Under the pieces are notes generated by a model, which ran no database searches, had not been told where the DNA came from, and was given only the letters and a program-made list of their open reading frames with translations. From the NCBI RefSeq assembly GCF_002291445.1, contig NZ_CP014137.1, positions 62,001 through 126,000 of the forward strand: a stretch of DNA of 64,000 bases, read 5' to 3'. The position numbers and the translations under genes are program-made. Shown here in pieces: positions 26,642-36,175 of this stretch (position 1 is the first letter of the stretch; each line of letters opens with the position of its first letter). Origin of the DNA: Brenneria goodwinii (GTDB taxonomy: Bacteria > Pseudomonadota > Gammaproteobacteria > Enterobacterales > Enterobacteriaceae).

Positions 26642-28378
26642 TTAGTCAAGCAGCAGCGGCCGGTAATGATGCACCTGCCGCATCGCCACCAGTTCCTTGC
26701 GCCTGACCGGATTGGTGGGGGCCGGACTGCCCGCTAATGAAGCGGTATCGATGGTTAAGGTCGTGATGCCCGGCGTCTGCCACAGTACCTGCTCATGCCG
26801 GGGGAAGGTGAAGGTTTCCGGCCCGAATATTCCGCTGTATCCGCCGCGCTGACGGTGCGGCTCCACGCGGTTGGCAAAGGCCAGATACAGGTTGTTTTCA
26901 CCGGCGCGGGTGCGTAGCAAATGCCAGTGCAGGGGATCGGCCCCCACCGGGATCGGGTAGTTCTGGGGAACCTGGCTGCCGGCATGGCCGCTGACGAAAC
27001 CGTCGCTAAGCGCGGCGGAGCACACCACGATGTCGCAGCCCATTAGCGTGAGAATCCGGGCGGACTCGGGAAACAACGCGTCATTTCCTAACAACAGGCC
27101 AATGCGTCCTAGCGCCGTATCGAAGACTCGCCACCGTTCGCCCGCCGTCGCCCATGACTGATAGGCCAGAGGCAGGTGCATCTGGCGGTAGTGGCCGATC
27201 AGACCTTCCGGCCCCAGCAGCACCTGGGTGTTGTAGTATTTCTCCTGCTGTTTTTCCGCCATGCCGACGACCAGATAAACCCGCAGCGTCATGGCTAGCT
27301 GAATCAATGCCTGTAGCGCGGGGGAGTCCAGCGTCTGGGCGTTCGTTTGCGGGGCGGTATAGCCGGTCAGCGCCATTTCAGGAAACGCCACCAGTTCGCT
27401 ATGTTGCTGGTCGACCGCCTCCTGCGTCAGCGCCACGATGCGCGCGAGATTATCCTCAACGTTGTCGGCGGGGAAGAACTGACAGACGCTAATCCGGCTC
27501 TGTTTGCCCGCGGGCAGGGGATGATGGCCGTACAGGCCGAAGAAATCCGCGGGGTTCCACAGAAAACTGTCGCTAAGCAGCGCGTGGTAATCCTGCGGCC
27601 GCCGCTGTGCGAACACCGGTTCGCCCAATACCTGGCGCTGGCGGCTGCGTTGGATATCAACCTCGCCGTAGGCGATGCCGTCTCCATTATCCACCACGTC
27701 AACCAGGGTGCCGTCCGGCGCAATAATCCCGCTGCCGCCGCTGAACTGCACGCCGCGCTCCAGCCCCCAACGGTTGCTTTCCAGCAGATAACAGCTGTTT
27801 TCCATAGCGCGGCTGATCCAGTAGGGCGCGGGCGCGCGTTCCGCCAGCCAGTTGCTGACGTGACAGATAATATCCGCCCCGGCCAGCGCCAGCAGTCTGG
27901 CGGTTTCAGGGAAATGGATGTCCATGCAGATCAGCATGCCGATCTTGCCGATCGGCGTATCGAAAACCTGATGCCCGACGTCGCCCGCCGCCGCCCACTT
28001 AGGTTCGGAGATGTAAGGGTGGCTTTTGCGGTGACGGCCGATGACCCCCTGCGGGCCGATCAGCAGCGCGCTGTTATAATACAGCTGGGTATTCGCGTCC
28101 ACTTCCGGCATGCCCAACACGATATAACACTGATAACGCTGCGCCAGTTCGGTAAAGCGTGCCGACGTTTCGCCGGGCACGGTCTCCACCTGATCGGCGA
28201 TCTCCTGGCGGTCGTACCAGCAGTAGCCGGTTGTCGCCATCTCCGGCGTGGTGATCAGTTTGGCCCCCTGACGGGCAGCCTGTTCCACCAGATCCAGCAG
28301 ACGGGCGATATTGGCTTCCTTGGCGAACATCGCCGGTTCGAACTGGACGGCGGCCGCGAGAAAAGGAGCTGTTGACAT
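26642..28378 (-). CDS. Tandem nitrilase-superfamily protein: active domain fused to a catalytically dead one
   Basis: 578 aa from ATG 28378 (GAGGA upstream). Two carbon-nitrogen hydrolase domains, about 1-265 and 292-560. Domain 1 has the full Glu-Lys-Cys triad: E46 (TTPEMATTGY), K118 (GRHRKSHPY), C151 (MLICMDIHFPE). Domain 2 keeps E334 (AFPEMALTGY) but has Q399 for Lys (HYRQMHLP) and G431 for Cys (LLLGNDALFPE), so it should be inactive. It is the last gene of the amide operon and should hydrolyse an amide or nitrile brought in by the transporter. Typical nitrilase-family enzymes are about 270-350 aa with one domain. Confidence 0.85.
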   Translation of the reverse strand: MSTAPFLAAAVQFEPAMFAKEANIARLLDLVEQAARQGAKLITTPEMATTGYCWYDRQEIADQVETVPGETSARFTELAQRYQCYIVLGMPEVDANTQLYYNSALLIGPQGVIGRHRKSHPYISEPKWAAAGDVGHQVFDTPIGKIGMLICMDIHFPETARLLALAGADIICHVSNWLAERAPAPYWISRAMENSCYLLESNRWGLERGVQFSGGSGIIAPDGTLVDVVDNGDGIAYGEVDIQRSRQRQVLGEPVFAQRRPQDYHALLSDSFLWNPADFFGLYGHHPLPAGKQSRISVCQFFPADNVEDNLARIVALTQEAVDQQHSELVAFPEMALTGYTAPQTNAQTLDSPALQALIQLAMTLRVYLVVGMAEKQQEKYYNTQVLLGPEGLIGHYRQMHLPLAYQSWATAGERWRVFDTALGRIGLLLGNDALFPESARILTLMGCDIVVCSAALSDGFVSGHAGSQVPQNYPIPVGADPLHWHLLRTRAGENNLYLAFANRVEPHRQRGGYSGIFGPETFTFPRHEQVLWQTPGITTLTIDTASLAGSPAPTNPVRRKELVAMRQVHHYRPLLLD

Positions 28379-28524
28379 AATAATCCTCACTAACAGTTAA
28401 TGTTGCCGCGACGACCGGCTTGTAAATCGCGTCGCGGCATGAAAATAGCTTTGTAACCAGCCCTGGGCGCTTAATCTTCCTGACCTCCCCCCTTCCGGCC
28501 GTCGTCAGGGGCGACGTCAAAAAC

Positions 28525-29157
28525 TCATTCCGGAAGTTTTTTGACCGGCGCGGTTAGGGAAAACACATCATTAGCCTGAATCAGTACGCTGGACATCTCC
28601 TCTACCGTGATGCGTTTATCCATCGCCTGATGGCGCAGAATTTCGTAGGCGCGTTCCTCGCTGATGCCGTGCATACGCATCAATATCGCTTTGGCTTCGC
28701 TAACCTGACGGATCCCCAGCATCTTCTTTTCCAGCCGTTCAATGCGTTCCATCATTTGCCGGCGCTGCTGCCGATGGTGCAGCGCCAGTACCATTGAAGA
28801 GAGCAGGCCGGAAGCGCGGATCGGGGTGGTGATGGTGGCGCCGGCGCCCATGTTCAGCGCCTGATCGATGAACGTGGGGTTTTCATAAGCAATGACCGAA
28901 ATCAGGGCGTGGCGAGCGTGATCCAGCCAGGGAACATCCGGTTCCGGCTGGTCTGACTGCGGAGCGAAGAAAATAAGATCGGTATCGGCGGGAAGCTGTT
29001 CCGGGATCGGCCAGAACGCCTTGACTTTAAATCCCATGCGTCGCAGATGACGAGTCAATGTTTCGCCATCTTCATCATTGGGATGCAGGACCACACAACG
29101 GATCCCCCGGCTGAGGAGCAGAGCGGTGGTGCTGTTGCGGGAGTCGTTACGGCGCAT
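28525..29157 (-). CDS. amiR: AmiR-like ANTAR-domain transcription antiterminator
   Basis: 210 aa. Pseudo-receiver N-terminal domain (CVVLHPNDEDGETLTRHLRRMGFKVKAF), coiled-coil linker (RIERLEKKMLG) and C-terminal ANTAR RNA-binding domain (VSEAKAILMRMHGISEERAYEILRHQAMDKRITVEE). In Pseudomonas, AmiR prevents termination in the leader of the amidase operon when released by AmiC. The ATG overlaps the amiC-like stop by 11 bp, typical of coupled translation. The leader terminator at 36176-36221 is the probable target. Confidence 0.9.
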   Translation of the reverse strand: MRRNDSRNSTTALLLSRGIRCVVLHPNDEDGETLTRHLRRMGFKVKAFWPIPEQLPADTDLIFFAPQSDQPEPDVPWLDHARHALISVIAYENPTFIDQALNMGAGATITTPIRASGLLSSMVLALHHRQQRRQMMERIERLEKKMLGIRQVSEAKAILMRMHGISEERAYEILRHQAMDKRITVEEMSSVLIQANDVFSLTAPVKKLPE

Positions 29158-30313
29158 TGGGATACTCCACTTTTGTCAGTTTGGTGACCCAGTCTCCCTG
29201 AACCTGGTTGGTCATATAGGGATCGGGCGCCACGATGTGACGCGATTCCCGTACGATGGTGAATTGCCCGGCGTCGTTGGCCTTGCCGATGCGCGGATAA
29301 ACCCCGGTATGCTGGTTCAGCGGATCGATCCTGATTCGGCCCTGCGGCGCATCGAATTCGCTGCCTCGCAGCGTGGCGGATAAACACGGAATGGCATCGC
29401 TGCCGCATTCCCGCACGGCGTTGGCGAACAGATGTACCTGACTGTAGGTCGCCTCCCAGTTCATATCGGTGGTCAGGCCCGGACCGAACATCTGATGAAA
29501 TTTATCCAGCGCGGCAAGGTTGGCGCGGGTTTGCAGGCTCTGGAAATAGGGCGAGGAGGTGAAGTGTCCCGCCGCCAGTTCGGCGCCCATCATGGCGATT
29601 TCGGTTTCGGAAGTATTCAGACTGCCGATAGGCATCCGTTCGGGATCGAGCCCCACCTCATGATAGGCGCGGTAAAGGTAGGGGACGGTCTGACCGATGA
29701 CGGTGCTGAAAATGAAGTCCGGCTGTTTTTTGCGGATCTCTTCCAGTACCGGCAGAAAAGCCTCATACGGCGCATTGAGATCGAGATAGCGTTCGCCGAT
29801 CACCGCGCCGTCGTCCCGCTGCAACAGCAGTTCCTGCATATTGCGGTTACATTCGTAAGGGAAAACGTAACGGGAGCCGATCATATAGACCCGGGCGCCG
29901 AAATGGCTGGTCAGGTAATCCTCCAGTTGCACGCAGTTCTGGTTGGGCGCGGCGCCGCCGTAAAAGATGTTTTCGGAGAATTCGAACCCTTCGTATAGCT
30001 GGGAGTAAAACAGCAGCCGCTGGTATTTCTCCACGATGGGGGACATGGCTTTGCGGCTGCTGGAGGTGTAACCGCCGAAGATCACATTGACGTGATGGTT
30101 GACGATCAACTGCTCCGCCAACGCCCGGAAACGCGCATTGTCGGAGTGCGGATCAAGATGAATGGCCTGTAGCGGGCGGCCGTTGATGCCGCCGTCCTGA
30201 TTGATCTCTTCGATGGCCAGGGTGGCCCCGCGCAGCTGCGATTGCTCCTGCGCGGCGGTCACGCCGCTGGACGAGTAGAGTAAACCGATATTGATTGGTG
30301 TGGCCGGCCCCAT
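29147..30313 (-). CDS. amiC: AmiC-like amide sensor, negative regulator of AmiR
   Basis: 388 aa from ATG 30313; an in-frame ATG 45 bp earlier is possible but this start aligns with Pseudomonas AmiC (about 385 aa). No signal peptide, which separates it from the exported binding protein of the same fold. Type I periplasmic-binding fold: INIGLLYSSSGVTAAQEQSQ, YEGFEFSENIFYGGAAPNQN, DAPQGRIRID. It should bind acetamide-like ligands in the cytoplasm and release the AmiR-like protein. Gene pair order amiC-amiR as in Pseudomonas. Confidence 0.88.
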   Translation of the reverse strand: MGPATPINIGLLYSSSGVTAAQEQSQLRGATLAIEEINQDGGINGRPLQAIHLDPHSDNARFRALAEQLIVNHHVNVIFGGYTSSSRKAMSPIVEKYQRLLFYSQLYEGFEFSENIFYGGAAPNQNCVQLEDYLTSHFGARVYMIGSRYVFPYECNRNMQELLLQRDDGAVIGERYLDLNAPYEAFLPVLEEIRKKQPDFIFSTVIGQTVPYLYRAYHEVGLDPERMPIGSLNTSETEIAMMGAELAAGHFTSSPYFQSLQTRANLAALDKFHQMFGPGLTTDMNWEATYSQVHLFANAVRECGSDAIPCLSATLRGSEFDAPQGRIRIDPLNQHTGVYPRIGKANDAGQFTIVRESRHIVAPDPYMTNQVQGDWVTKLTKVEYPNAP

Positions 30314-30379
30314 ATGGACTCGCTTAATATTAGTGTCGAAACTTACCCCGGCGCGCATTCGCCGCCATACCGGGAATCA

Positions 30380-31372
30380 TTAATGCGCCAGCAGCGTTTT
30401 GTTGAGCATCGCGCCGACGGTGTATTTCGGGTCTACCATATTTCCCAGTCTGACTTTTCCGCACTGGCTCAGCAGCATGTAAGCGTCCCACTGTTCGAAA
30501 CCGAAATCCTCCACCAGCCAGTAGATGAGATCCCGATAGGCGATGCGGGTGGCGTCTTCCAGCGGCCGGGCGCTGCCGATGCTCATGATGGCGGTATCGT
30601 TTTCCATGCGCGGCCAACTGATGGACCAATTCTTGATCAGATCCACTTTGATGGTGGTAACGGAAGGATATTCCACCGCCGTTCCGCAAATTTCGCCGTC
30701 GCCTTGACAGGCGTGGGCATCGCCGATAAACAGCCGTCCGCCCGGCGAGCGCACCGGCAGATAGGTGATGCTGCCGGGGCCGATATCGGGAACGTCCATA
30801 TTGCCGCCGTGGTTATCCGGCGTCAGCGAGTTGATGGAGTCGATTTCCGGCGATACGCTCAGGGTGCCGATATGGGGTTTGTAAGGCAGCGTGTGGCGTT
30901 CGCTCCAGTAGACTTTTTCACTGTCCAGCTTGATCAGCCGCACTTTTTCCGGCAGCGGATCGTTGAGCAGCGCCGTCAGGTCGGTGCCTGTCAGGCCGCC
31001 GAAATGCGGGATCATGGCGCAAATGCCGTGCGGATCTTCGCCCCTGGGCAGCATGGATTCGATGTACACGGCCAGTACGTCGCCTTTCTCCGCGCCATTG
31101 ACCATGATGGGACCGTTCTGCGGATTGAGAAACGGCATTTTCAGCAACTGGCTGGGAATGTCCTGTTCGGACTTAATCGCGCCTTCAAACGCATCGCGGG
31201 TATCGACAATCACCCGATCGCCGGGCTCAATGGTTAATACCGGGGTGGAGTAGGGGCCGATGGTGTAGTGAAACGCCTGCTGCATCTCTTCGGTCAGATG
31301 ATGCGTGACCGGCTGACGCTGCGCGCCCACCCCGCGTTGGGTCATGATGGAATCTTCCAGCCATTTCTTCAT
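30380..31372 (-). CDS. fmdA: Formamidase/acetamidase (FmdA/AmdA family)
   Basis: 330 aa from ATG 31372 with GCGGAGGAA upstream; the frame is open 20 codons further. Zinc-type acetamidase/formamidase family (not the nitrilase-type AmiE): TIEPGDRVIVDTRDAFEGAI, HFGGLTGTDLTALL, SPGGRLFIGDAHACQGDGEICGTAVE. Hydrolyses formamide or acetamide to acid and ammonia in the cytoplasm. Lies directly behind the ABC transporter genes, as in the fmd locus of Methylophilus. Overlaps in open frame with, but starts 57 bp after, the ATPase stop. Confidence 0.88.
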   Translation of the reverse strand: MKKWLEDSIMTQRGVGAQRQPVTHHLTEEMQQAFHYTIGPYSTPVLTIEPGDRVIVDTRDAFEGAIKSEQDIPSQLLKMPFLNPQNGPIMVNGAEKGDVLAVYIESMLPRGEDPHGICAMIPHFGGLTGTDLTALLNDPLPEKVRLIKLDSEKVYWSERHTLPYKPHIGTLSVSPEIDSINSLTPDNHGGNMDVPDIGPGSITYLPVRSPGGRLFIGDAHACQGDGEICGTAVEYPSVTTIKVDLIKNWSISWPRMENDTAIMSIGSARPLEDATRIAYRDLIYWLVEDFGFEQWDAYMLLSQCGKVRLGNMVDPKYTVGAMLNKTLLAH

Positions 31373-31428
31373 TGTGTATTCCTCCGCGAAAAAATCATTC
31401 CGCGCCGTTTTTGCGGCGAGGGCTAAAG

Positions 31429-32151
31429 TCACAGCGCCAGATGGCGGCGCATCAGCAGATCGTCGGACAGTTGCTGCTGGTTCAGGGTGTCGACTACCCG
31501 GCCTTTATCCATCACGCAGCAACGCTGGGCGGCCCGCTGGATCATGGCGATATCCTGCTCGACCAGGATTACGGCGACCCGCAGCTCACGGGCGATACGC
31601 ACCAGCGTGTCGGCGATAATGGTGACGATGGAGGGCTGTACGCCTTCCGACGGTTCATCCAGCAGCAAAACTTTCGGCGAGCCGACCAGTGCTCTGGCGA
31701 TCGCCAACTGCTGCTGCTCGCCGCCGCTCATGGTGCCCGCCTTTTGCTTCAAGCGCTGGCGCAGGATGGGGAAATAGTCCAGCACCCGTTCCAGCAGGTC
31801 GTTGGCGAATTCCCGGTGCTCGCGTACGAACTGCATCCCCACTTGCAAATTCTCGGCCACGGTCAGCCCGGAGAACACTTCGCGCCCCTGCGGCACATAG
31901 CCGATGCCTAACCGGGCGCGGCGCTGCGGCGTGGCATGGGTGATGTCCGTCTCGCCCAGCAGAATTTGCCCCTGGTTGACGGCAACCGCTCCTATTAACG
32001 AACGCATCAGCGTGGTTTTCCCTACGCCGTTGCGGCCGATCACCCCCAGCACTTCCGCGCTATGCAGACGGAGCGTGGCGCCATTCAGCACCAGCCCGCC
32101 GCCATAGCCGCCGGTGATGTCATTCACCTGCATTAATACGTCGTCGTTCAT
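31429..32151 (-). CDS. Amide/urea ABC transporter ATPase, UrtE/LivF type
   Basis: 240 aa. Walker A GRNGVGKTT, ABC signature TMSGGEQQQLAIARAL, Walker B VLLLDEPSEG, H-loop ILVEQD. The EGVQPSIV after Walker B and VPQGREVFSGLTVAENL are typical of UrtE, one of two ATPases in urea/short-amide and branched-chain amino-acid importers. Start codon overlaps the previous gene's stop by one base. Confidence 0.9.
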   Translation of the reverse strand: MNDDVLMQVNDITGGYGGGLVLNGATLRLHSAEVLGVIGRNGVGKTTLMRSLIGAVAVNQGQILLGETDITHATPQRRARLGIGYVPQGREVFSGLTVAENLQVGMQFVREHREFANDLLERVLDYFPILRQRLKQKAGTMSGGEQQQLAIARALVGSPKVLLLDEPSEGVQPSIVTIIADTLVRIARELRVAVILVEQDIAMIQRAAQRCCVMDKGRVVDTLNQQQLSDDLLMRRHLAL

Positions 32152-32873
32152 CAGGCTTTCCCCAAATAGATATCCGCCACGTCGTCCTGGGCCAGCACCG
32201 CCTCGGCTTCACCGTCGGCAAACACCCTCCCCCCATGCAACACCGTCACCCGGGTTGCAATCTGCCGGATGAAGGTCATGTCGTGTTCCACCACCATCAA
32301 GGTCAGGCCGTCCTGGCGCATCTGCTTGATCAGTTCGCCGGTCAGATAGGTTTCTTCCACCGACAGCCCGGCGACCGGCTCATCCAGCATCAGCAGCACG
32401 GGTTGCAGCGAAACCGCCATCGCGATTTCAAGCCACTGTTTTTTCCCATGCGACAGGTTGCCGGCCAGTCGGCGAGATTCCCCGGTCAGGTTGAAGCGGT
32501 GCAGCAGTTCATCAATACTTGCCGGCTGGTGGCGGACTTCCGGCCGCAGATGGCGCAGAGAGAGTTGCAGGTGCTGTTCGACGCTGAGATCGGGGAAGAT
32601 GCCCGGGATCTGAAACTTGATGCTCATCCCCATGCGAATGCGCTGAAACGGCGACAGTGAATTAAGCCGCTGGCCGAAAAAGCGGATCTCGCCGCTGGTT
32701 GGCGTGTGCTCGCCGGTCAGCAACTTGAAGAAGGTGCTTTTCCCCGCGCCGTTGGGGCCGATGACGCAGCGGATTTCCCCCTGACGGATCTGCATGTCGA
32801 CCTGATTGATGACCTGTACGCCGCCGAAGCGTTTGTCCAGCCCCTGTGTTTCCAGAATGATGTCCGGGGTCAT
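32151..32873 (-). CDS. Amide/urea ABC transporter ATPase, UrtD/LivG type
   Basis: 240 aa. Walker A GPNGAGKSTFF, signature NLSHGKKQWLEIAMAV (the LSHGxKQWLEIG form is specific for UrtD), Walker B LLMLDEPVAGLS, H-loop VVEHDMTFI. GGAGG ribosome site; overlaps the upstream permease by 4 bp, so translational coupling is expected. Confidence 0.9.
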   Translation of the reverse strand: MTPDIILETQGLDKRFGGVQVINQVDMQIRQGEIRCVIGPNGAGKSTFFKLLTGEHTPTSGEIRFFGQRLNSLSPFQRIRMGMSIKFQIPGIFPDLSVEQHLQLSLRHLRPEVRHQPASIDELLHRFNLTGESRRLAGNLSHGKKQWLEIAMAVSLQPVLLMLDEPVAGLSVEETYLTGELIKQMRQDGLTLMVVEHDMTFIRQIATRVTVLHGGRVFADGEAEAVLAQDDVADIYLGKA

Positions 32874-33928
32874 CGGGCGTCCTCCGCGTTGCGTTCGGAC
32901 GGCATCATGCGGCGTATCCTATCGCCCAGCCACGGCAGAATACCGTTGGGCGCGGCCAGCACGACGAACAGCAGGATCGCCCCCAGCAGGATCATGGCGT
33001 ATTCGCTGCCGTACACCGCCAGCCACTGGGAGAGCCAGACCAGCAGGGCGGTAATGACGATGGTGCCGAAGATGTTTTTACGTCCGGCGGTCGCGACCCA
33101 GATAACCGGCATCGCCGCGGCCGTCAGCCCCATGGAAGAGGGCGTGATATAGGATCCCCACAGGGTGTAGAGCACGCCGGACAGCCCCGACAGCACGCCG
33201 CCAAGCACGAAAACCAGCAACTGATAGCGGCGGATATCAATGCCCAGCATTTCCGCCCGCCGCGGGTTTTCGCGGATAGAGGCCAGCGTCAGGCCGAAAC
33301 CGGAGCGTAATAAACGCCGTACGCCCCAGTAGACCAGCGCCAGCAGTACGATAATCAGGTAATAGAACGCGTTGCCTTCCAGCGCCAGCAGTTCGCCGTC
33401 CGGGCCGGGCAGCGAGAGCGGCGGCATGCCGGACATGCCGTTAAAGCCGTTCAGCCGGGCGCTGCCGATAGTCCACTGCGGTCCGGCGGTCTGCGACATA
33501 AAGGTTTCCAGCACCAGCGTAAAAGAGAGGGTGACGATACCGATGAAAATACCGGTCACGCCGCCGTAAAACATCAGGTAACCGAGCGCCGCCGCGACGG
33601 CCGCCGCCAGCAACAGCGCCAGCAGCAATCCCGACCAGGTGGACAGCACGCCATCGCCGAAATTCAGCGTCAGCACGCCGTAGGCGTAGCCGGCCAGGCC
33701 GAAAAAGGCGGTCTGGCCGAAGGAGAGGATCCCGCCGTGGCCCCACATGGCGGCCAGTCCGATGGCGCAGAACGTCCACAGCAGGAAGTAGGCGAAATCG
33801 CCGATCGTGCCGCTGTCGACGCCGAGCGGCAATAACAGCGCGGCCAGCAGGATAAGGCCCGCGGCCCATGGCGCGAGCTGACGTTTTCCCGCCGGGCGGA
33901 TGGATAAGTTGATGGATGATGAGGTCAC
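32870..33928 (-). CDS. Amide/urea ABC transporter permease, UrtC/LivM type
   Basis: 352 aa from GTG 33928 (GGAG 6 bp upstream). About ten predicted transmembrane helices with the LivM-family loop RSGFGLTLASIRENPRRAEMLGID that docks the ATPase. GVTGIFIGIVTLSFTLVLETFM and WVATAGRKNIFGTIV are typical of UrtC. Pairs with the UrtB-type permease. Confidence 0.88.
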   Translation of the reverse strand: MTSSSINLSIRPAGKRQLAPWAAGLILLAALLLPLGVDSGTIGDFAYFLLWTFCAIGLAAMWGHGGILSFGQTAFFGLAGYAYGVLTLNFGDGVLSTWSGLLLALLLAAAVAAALGYLMFYGGVTGIFIGIVTLSFTLVLETFMSQTAGPQWTIGSARLNGFNGMSGMPPLSLPGPDGELLALEGNAFYYLIIVLLALVYWGVRRLLRSGFGLTLASIRENPRRAEMLGIDIRRYQLLVFVLGGVLSGLSGVLYTLWGSYITPSSMGLTAAAMPVIWVATAGRKNIFGTIVITALLVWLSQWLAVYGSEYAMILLGAILLFVVLAAPNGILPWLGDRIRRMMPSERNAEDAR

Positions 33929-33937
33929 TGTCGGCTC

Positions 33938-34801
33938 CTAGCGATGACGGGTAAACAGGCTGCCTACCCCGTTCGGCAGCAGGCGGATGACCAGCATGGC
34001 GGTAAGCAGCAGACCGATCTGGCCGGCCAGTTGTCCGTACCAGGCGTTCAGGCCGGTCTGGATCGCCCCCAGCGTCATGGCGGCGGGAATGGTGCCGACC
34101 AGAACGTTGGCGCCACCGACCACCACGGAGACAAAAGCCTGCACGATAAAGCTGCTGCCCATGGTGGGCACGGCGGTGAGCGTCGGCGCGTAGATGGCGC
34201 CGGCCAGACCGGCCAGTCCGGCGCCCAGCGCGAATGTCTGGGTATAGAGACGGTCGGTTTCCAGTCCCAGGCAGGCCGCCATGCGGGCGTTCTGGATGGT
34301 GGCCCGAGCGCAGACGCCGTAATTGGTATGAAAGAACAGCCAGTACAACAGCAGCAGGATGGCGATGGCGAAAAGCGGCAACAGCGCCCGGTAGGTGGCG
34401 AAGGAGTATCCGCCCAGCGTAAAGGAGCCGAAAGGCGTGGACAGCCCCTCCAGCGACGGGCCGGCCAGCAATAGCATGCTTTGCTGCACGATCAGGCTGA
34501 TCGCCCAGGTCGCCACCACCGAGTCATACAGCCGATGGTATAGATGACGCACCACCAGCCGTTCAATCACCCCGCCGGCGAACGCGGCGGCCAGTGAACC
34601 GGCCAGCATCGCCAGCGGCAGCGGCAGACCGGACTTGTTCAGTGAGATCGTGACGTAGGCGCCGCACATGATGAACTCGCCATGCGCCAAATTGATGACC
34701 CCCATCATGCCGAAGATCACCGCCAGCCCCAGCGCCGCGAGCACCAGATAGGCAAAGTTGTCGCCGAACTGATAAATCACCGAGTAAATAAAGGAGAGCA
34801 T
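33938..34801 (-). CDS. Amide/urea ABC transporter permease, UrtB/LivH type
   Basis: 287 aa with about eight transmembrane helices. Seen: GLAVIFGMMGVINLAHGEFIMCGAY near the N-terminus and the coupling loop GVCARATIQNARMAACLGLETDRLY, both typical of LivH/UrtB proteins. GGANVLVGTIPAAMTLG near the end. The ribosome site is weak (GGGATTAACAGCAG), which may lower its expression relative to the binding protein. Confidence 0.88.
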   Translation of the reverse strand: MLSFIYSVIYQFGDNFAYLVLAALGLAVIFGMMGVINLAHGEFIMCGAYVTISLNKSGLPLPLAMLAGSLAAAFAGGVIERLVVRHLYHRLYDSVVATWAISLIVQQSMLLLAGPSLEGLSTPFGSFTLGGYSFATYRALLPLFAIAILLLLYWLFFHTNYGVCARATIQNARMAACLGLETDRLYTQTFALGAGLAGLAGAIYAPTLTAVPTMGSSFIVQAFVSVVVGGANVLVGTIPAAMTLGAIQTGLNAWYGQLAGQIGLLLTAMLVIRLLPNGVGSLFTRHR

Positions 34802-34900
34802 CTGCTGTTAATCCCTGGTGCCCTGCGCGACACCGTCAGAAAGAAATCACTCCAGGAAAACGCCGTTTGGCTGGCGCTTTCCTGACCGTAAACCGCCGGG

Positions 34901-36145
34901 TTATGGTTTGGGCGGATTAGACGGCGTGTACTGGCTGGTATCCGGTTTCACCGGCAGATTGCAGCCCGCCTCGCCCAGCCAGTAAGGTTTGATGTCAGGC
35001 CAGACTTTGGGGATCTCGACGGAGTGATCTTCTTTGACGTGGGCCAGATAGATGGTATGGCTCAGGTGATGGCTTTTAGGATCGATACAGACCTTGCCGG
35101 ACGGGCCGTCGGTACAGATATCCCCGCTTTCCAGCGCGTTGCGCACCGCAACCTGATCGGTGCTGGCGGCGCGCTCAACCGCGAGTTTATACAGGTAGAC
35201 GGCGTCATAAGCGTTGGCCGCTTCCTGATTGATGTAAGGCTCATTGGGGAACTTGGCGCGGAAGCGCTGCTTAAAGTCATTGCTGGCCGGCGTATCCACC
35301 TCTTCCATGTAATTCGCGGTAATGTACATGTCTTTCAGCGCGGGCGCCTTGAAGCGTTTATGCTCGTAGGCCTGGGCCACATTGACGGAGCTGGCCATCG
35401 GCAGATTGAGTTTTGCCGCCGCCTGCTGCTCGTAATAGGAAGACTGGTTGGTGCCCACCAGCAGCGTCATGACAAAGTCAGGTTTGGCCTGCTGGATATT
35501 CTGAATGGTTTGCCCGAACTGAGAGACGCTGAGCGGGATAAACTCTTCGCCGACCATGGTGCCGCCGTTTTCTTCGACGATCTGGCGCACCCATTCCGCC
35601 GAAATCTGACCGAAGTTATAGTCGGCGGCAATGGTGTAAACCTTTTTGCCGTATTTTTCCATCATCCAGGGGATGAGGGTGGAGAACTGCTGTTCGGGCA
35701 CCGCGCCGGTAACGAAGACATTGGTATCGCATACGCCGCCTTCATACTGGTTGTTGTACCAGTAGAGCTGTTTTTCCCGATCCATGATCGGCCGGATGGC
35801 TTCGCGCGACGCGCTGGAAAAGGCGCCGAAAATAACATCGACCTTATCGTTTCTGATTAAACGGCGGGCCATCTGCTGAAAGCGGGTATTATCGGACTGC
35901 GTATCATATTTTATCAATTCAACCGGACGGCCAAGGATACCGCCTTTGGCATTGATTTCTTCAATCGCTAATTCGGTTGCGTGGATCTTGGGAATAACGG
36001 GCAGCGCAAAATTACCGGAAGCGTCTTCCAGTAAGCCAATCTTTATCGGTTCATCTGCGGCGGACGCCATACCTGAAAAGGTCACGGCAAATGCGGAGGC
36101 GATAGCAAGTGTCAGCGCGGCGTAATTACCTTTTGTTCTGGACAT
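34901..36145 (-). CDS. Periplasmic amide/urea-binding protein (UrtA/FmdD-like)
   Basis: 414 aa from ATG 36145 (AGGGGT upstream). The open frame runs to 36235, but that part is the leader with the terminator and is not coding. Signal peptide NYAALTLAIASAFAVTFSGMASAA, then mature IKIGLLEDASGNFALPVIPK, EIKYDTQSDNTRF-like and VFGAFSSASREAIRPI motifs, and a proline-rich end. Same fold and family as the AmiC-like regulator but exported. Delivers short amides or urea to the permease pair. First gene of the operon. Confidence 0.9.
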   Translation of the reverse strand: MSRTKGNYAALTLAIASAFAVTFSGMASAADEPIKIGLLEDASGNFALPVIPKIHATELAIEEINAKGGILGRPVELIKYDTQSDNTRFQQMARRLIRNDKVDVIFGAFSSASREAIRPIMDREKQLYWYNNQYEGGVCDTNVFVTGAVPEQQFSTLIPWMMEKYGKKVYTIAADYNFGQISAEWVRQIVEENGGTMVGEEFIPLSVSQFGQTIQNIQQAKPDFVMTLLVGTNQSSYYEQQAAAKLNLPMASSVNVAQAYEHKRFKAPALKDMYITANYMEEVDTPASNDFKQRFRAKFPNEPYINQEAANAYDAVYLYKLAVERAASTDQVAVRNALESGDICTDGPSGKVCIDPKSHHLSHTIYLAHVKEDHSVEIPKVWPDIKPYWLGEAGCNLPVKPDTSQYTPSNPPKP

Positions 36146-36175
36146 AAATACCCCTGGCGTTGGTCTGGAAAGAAG

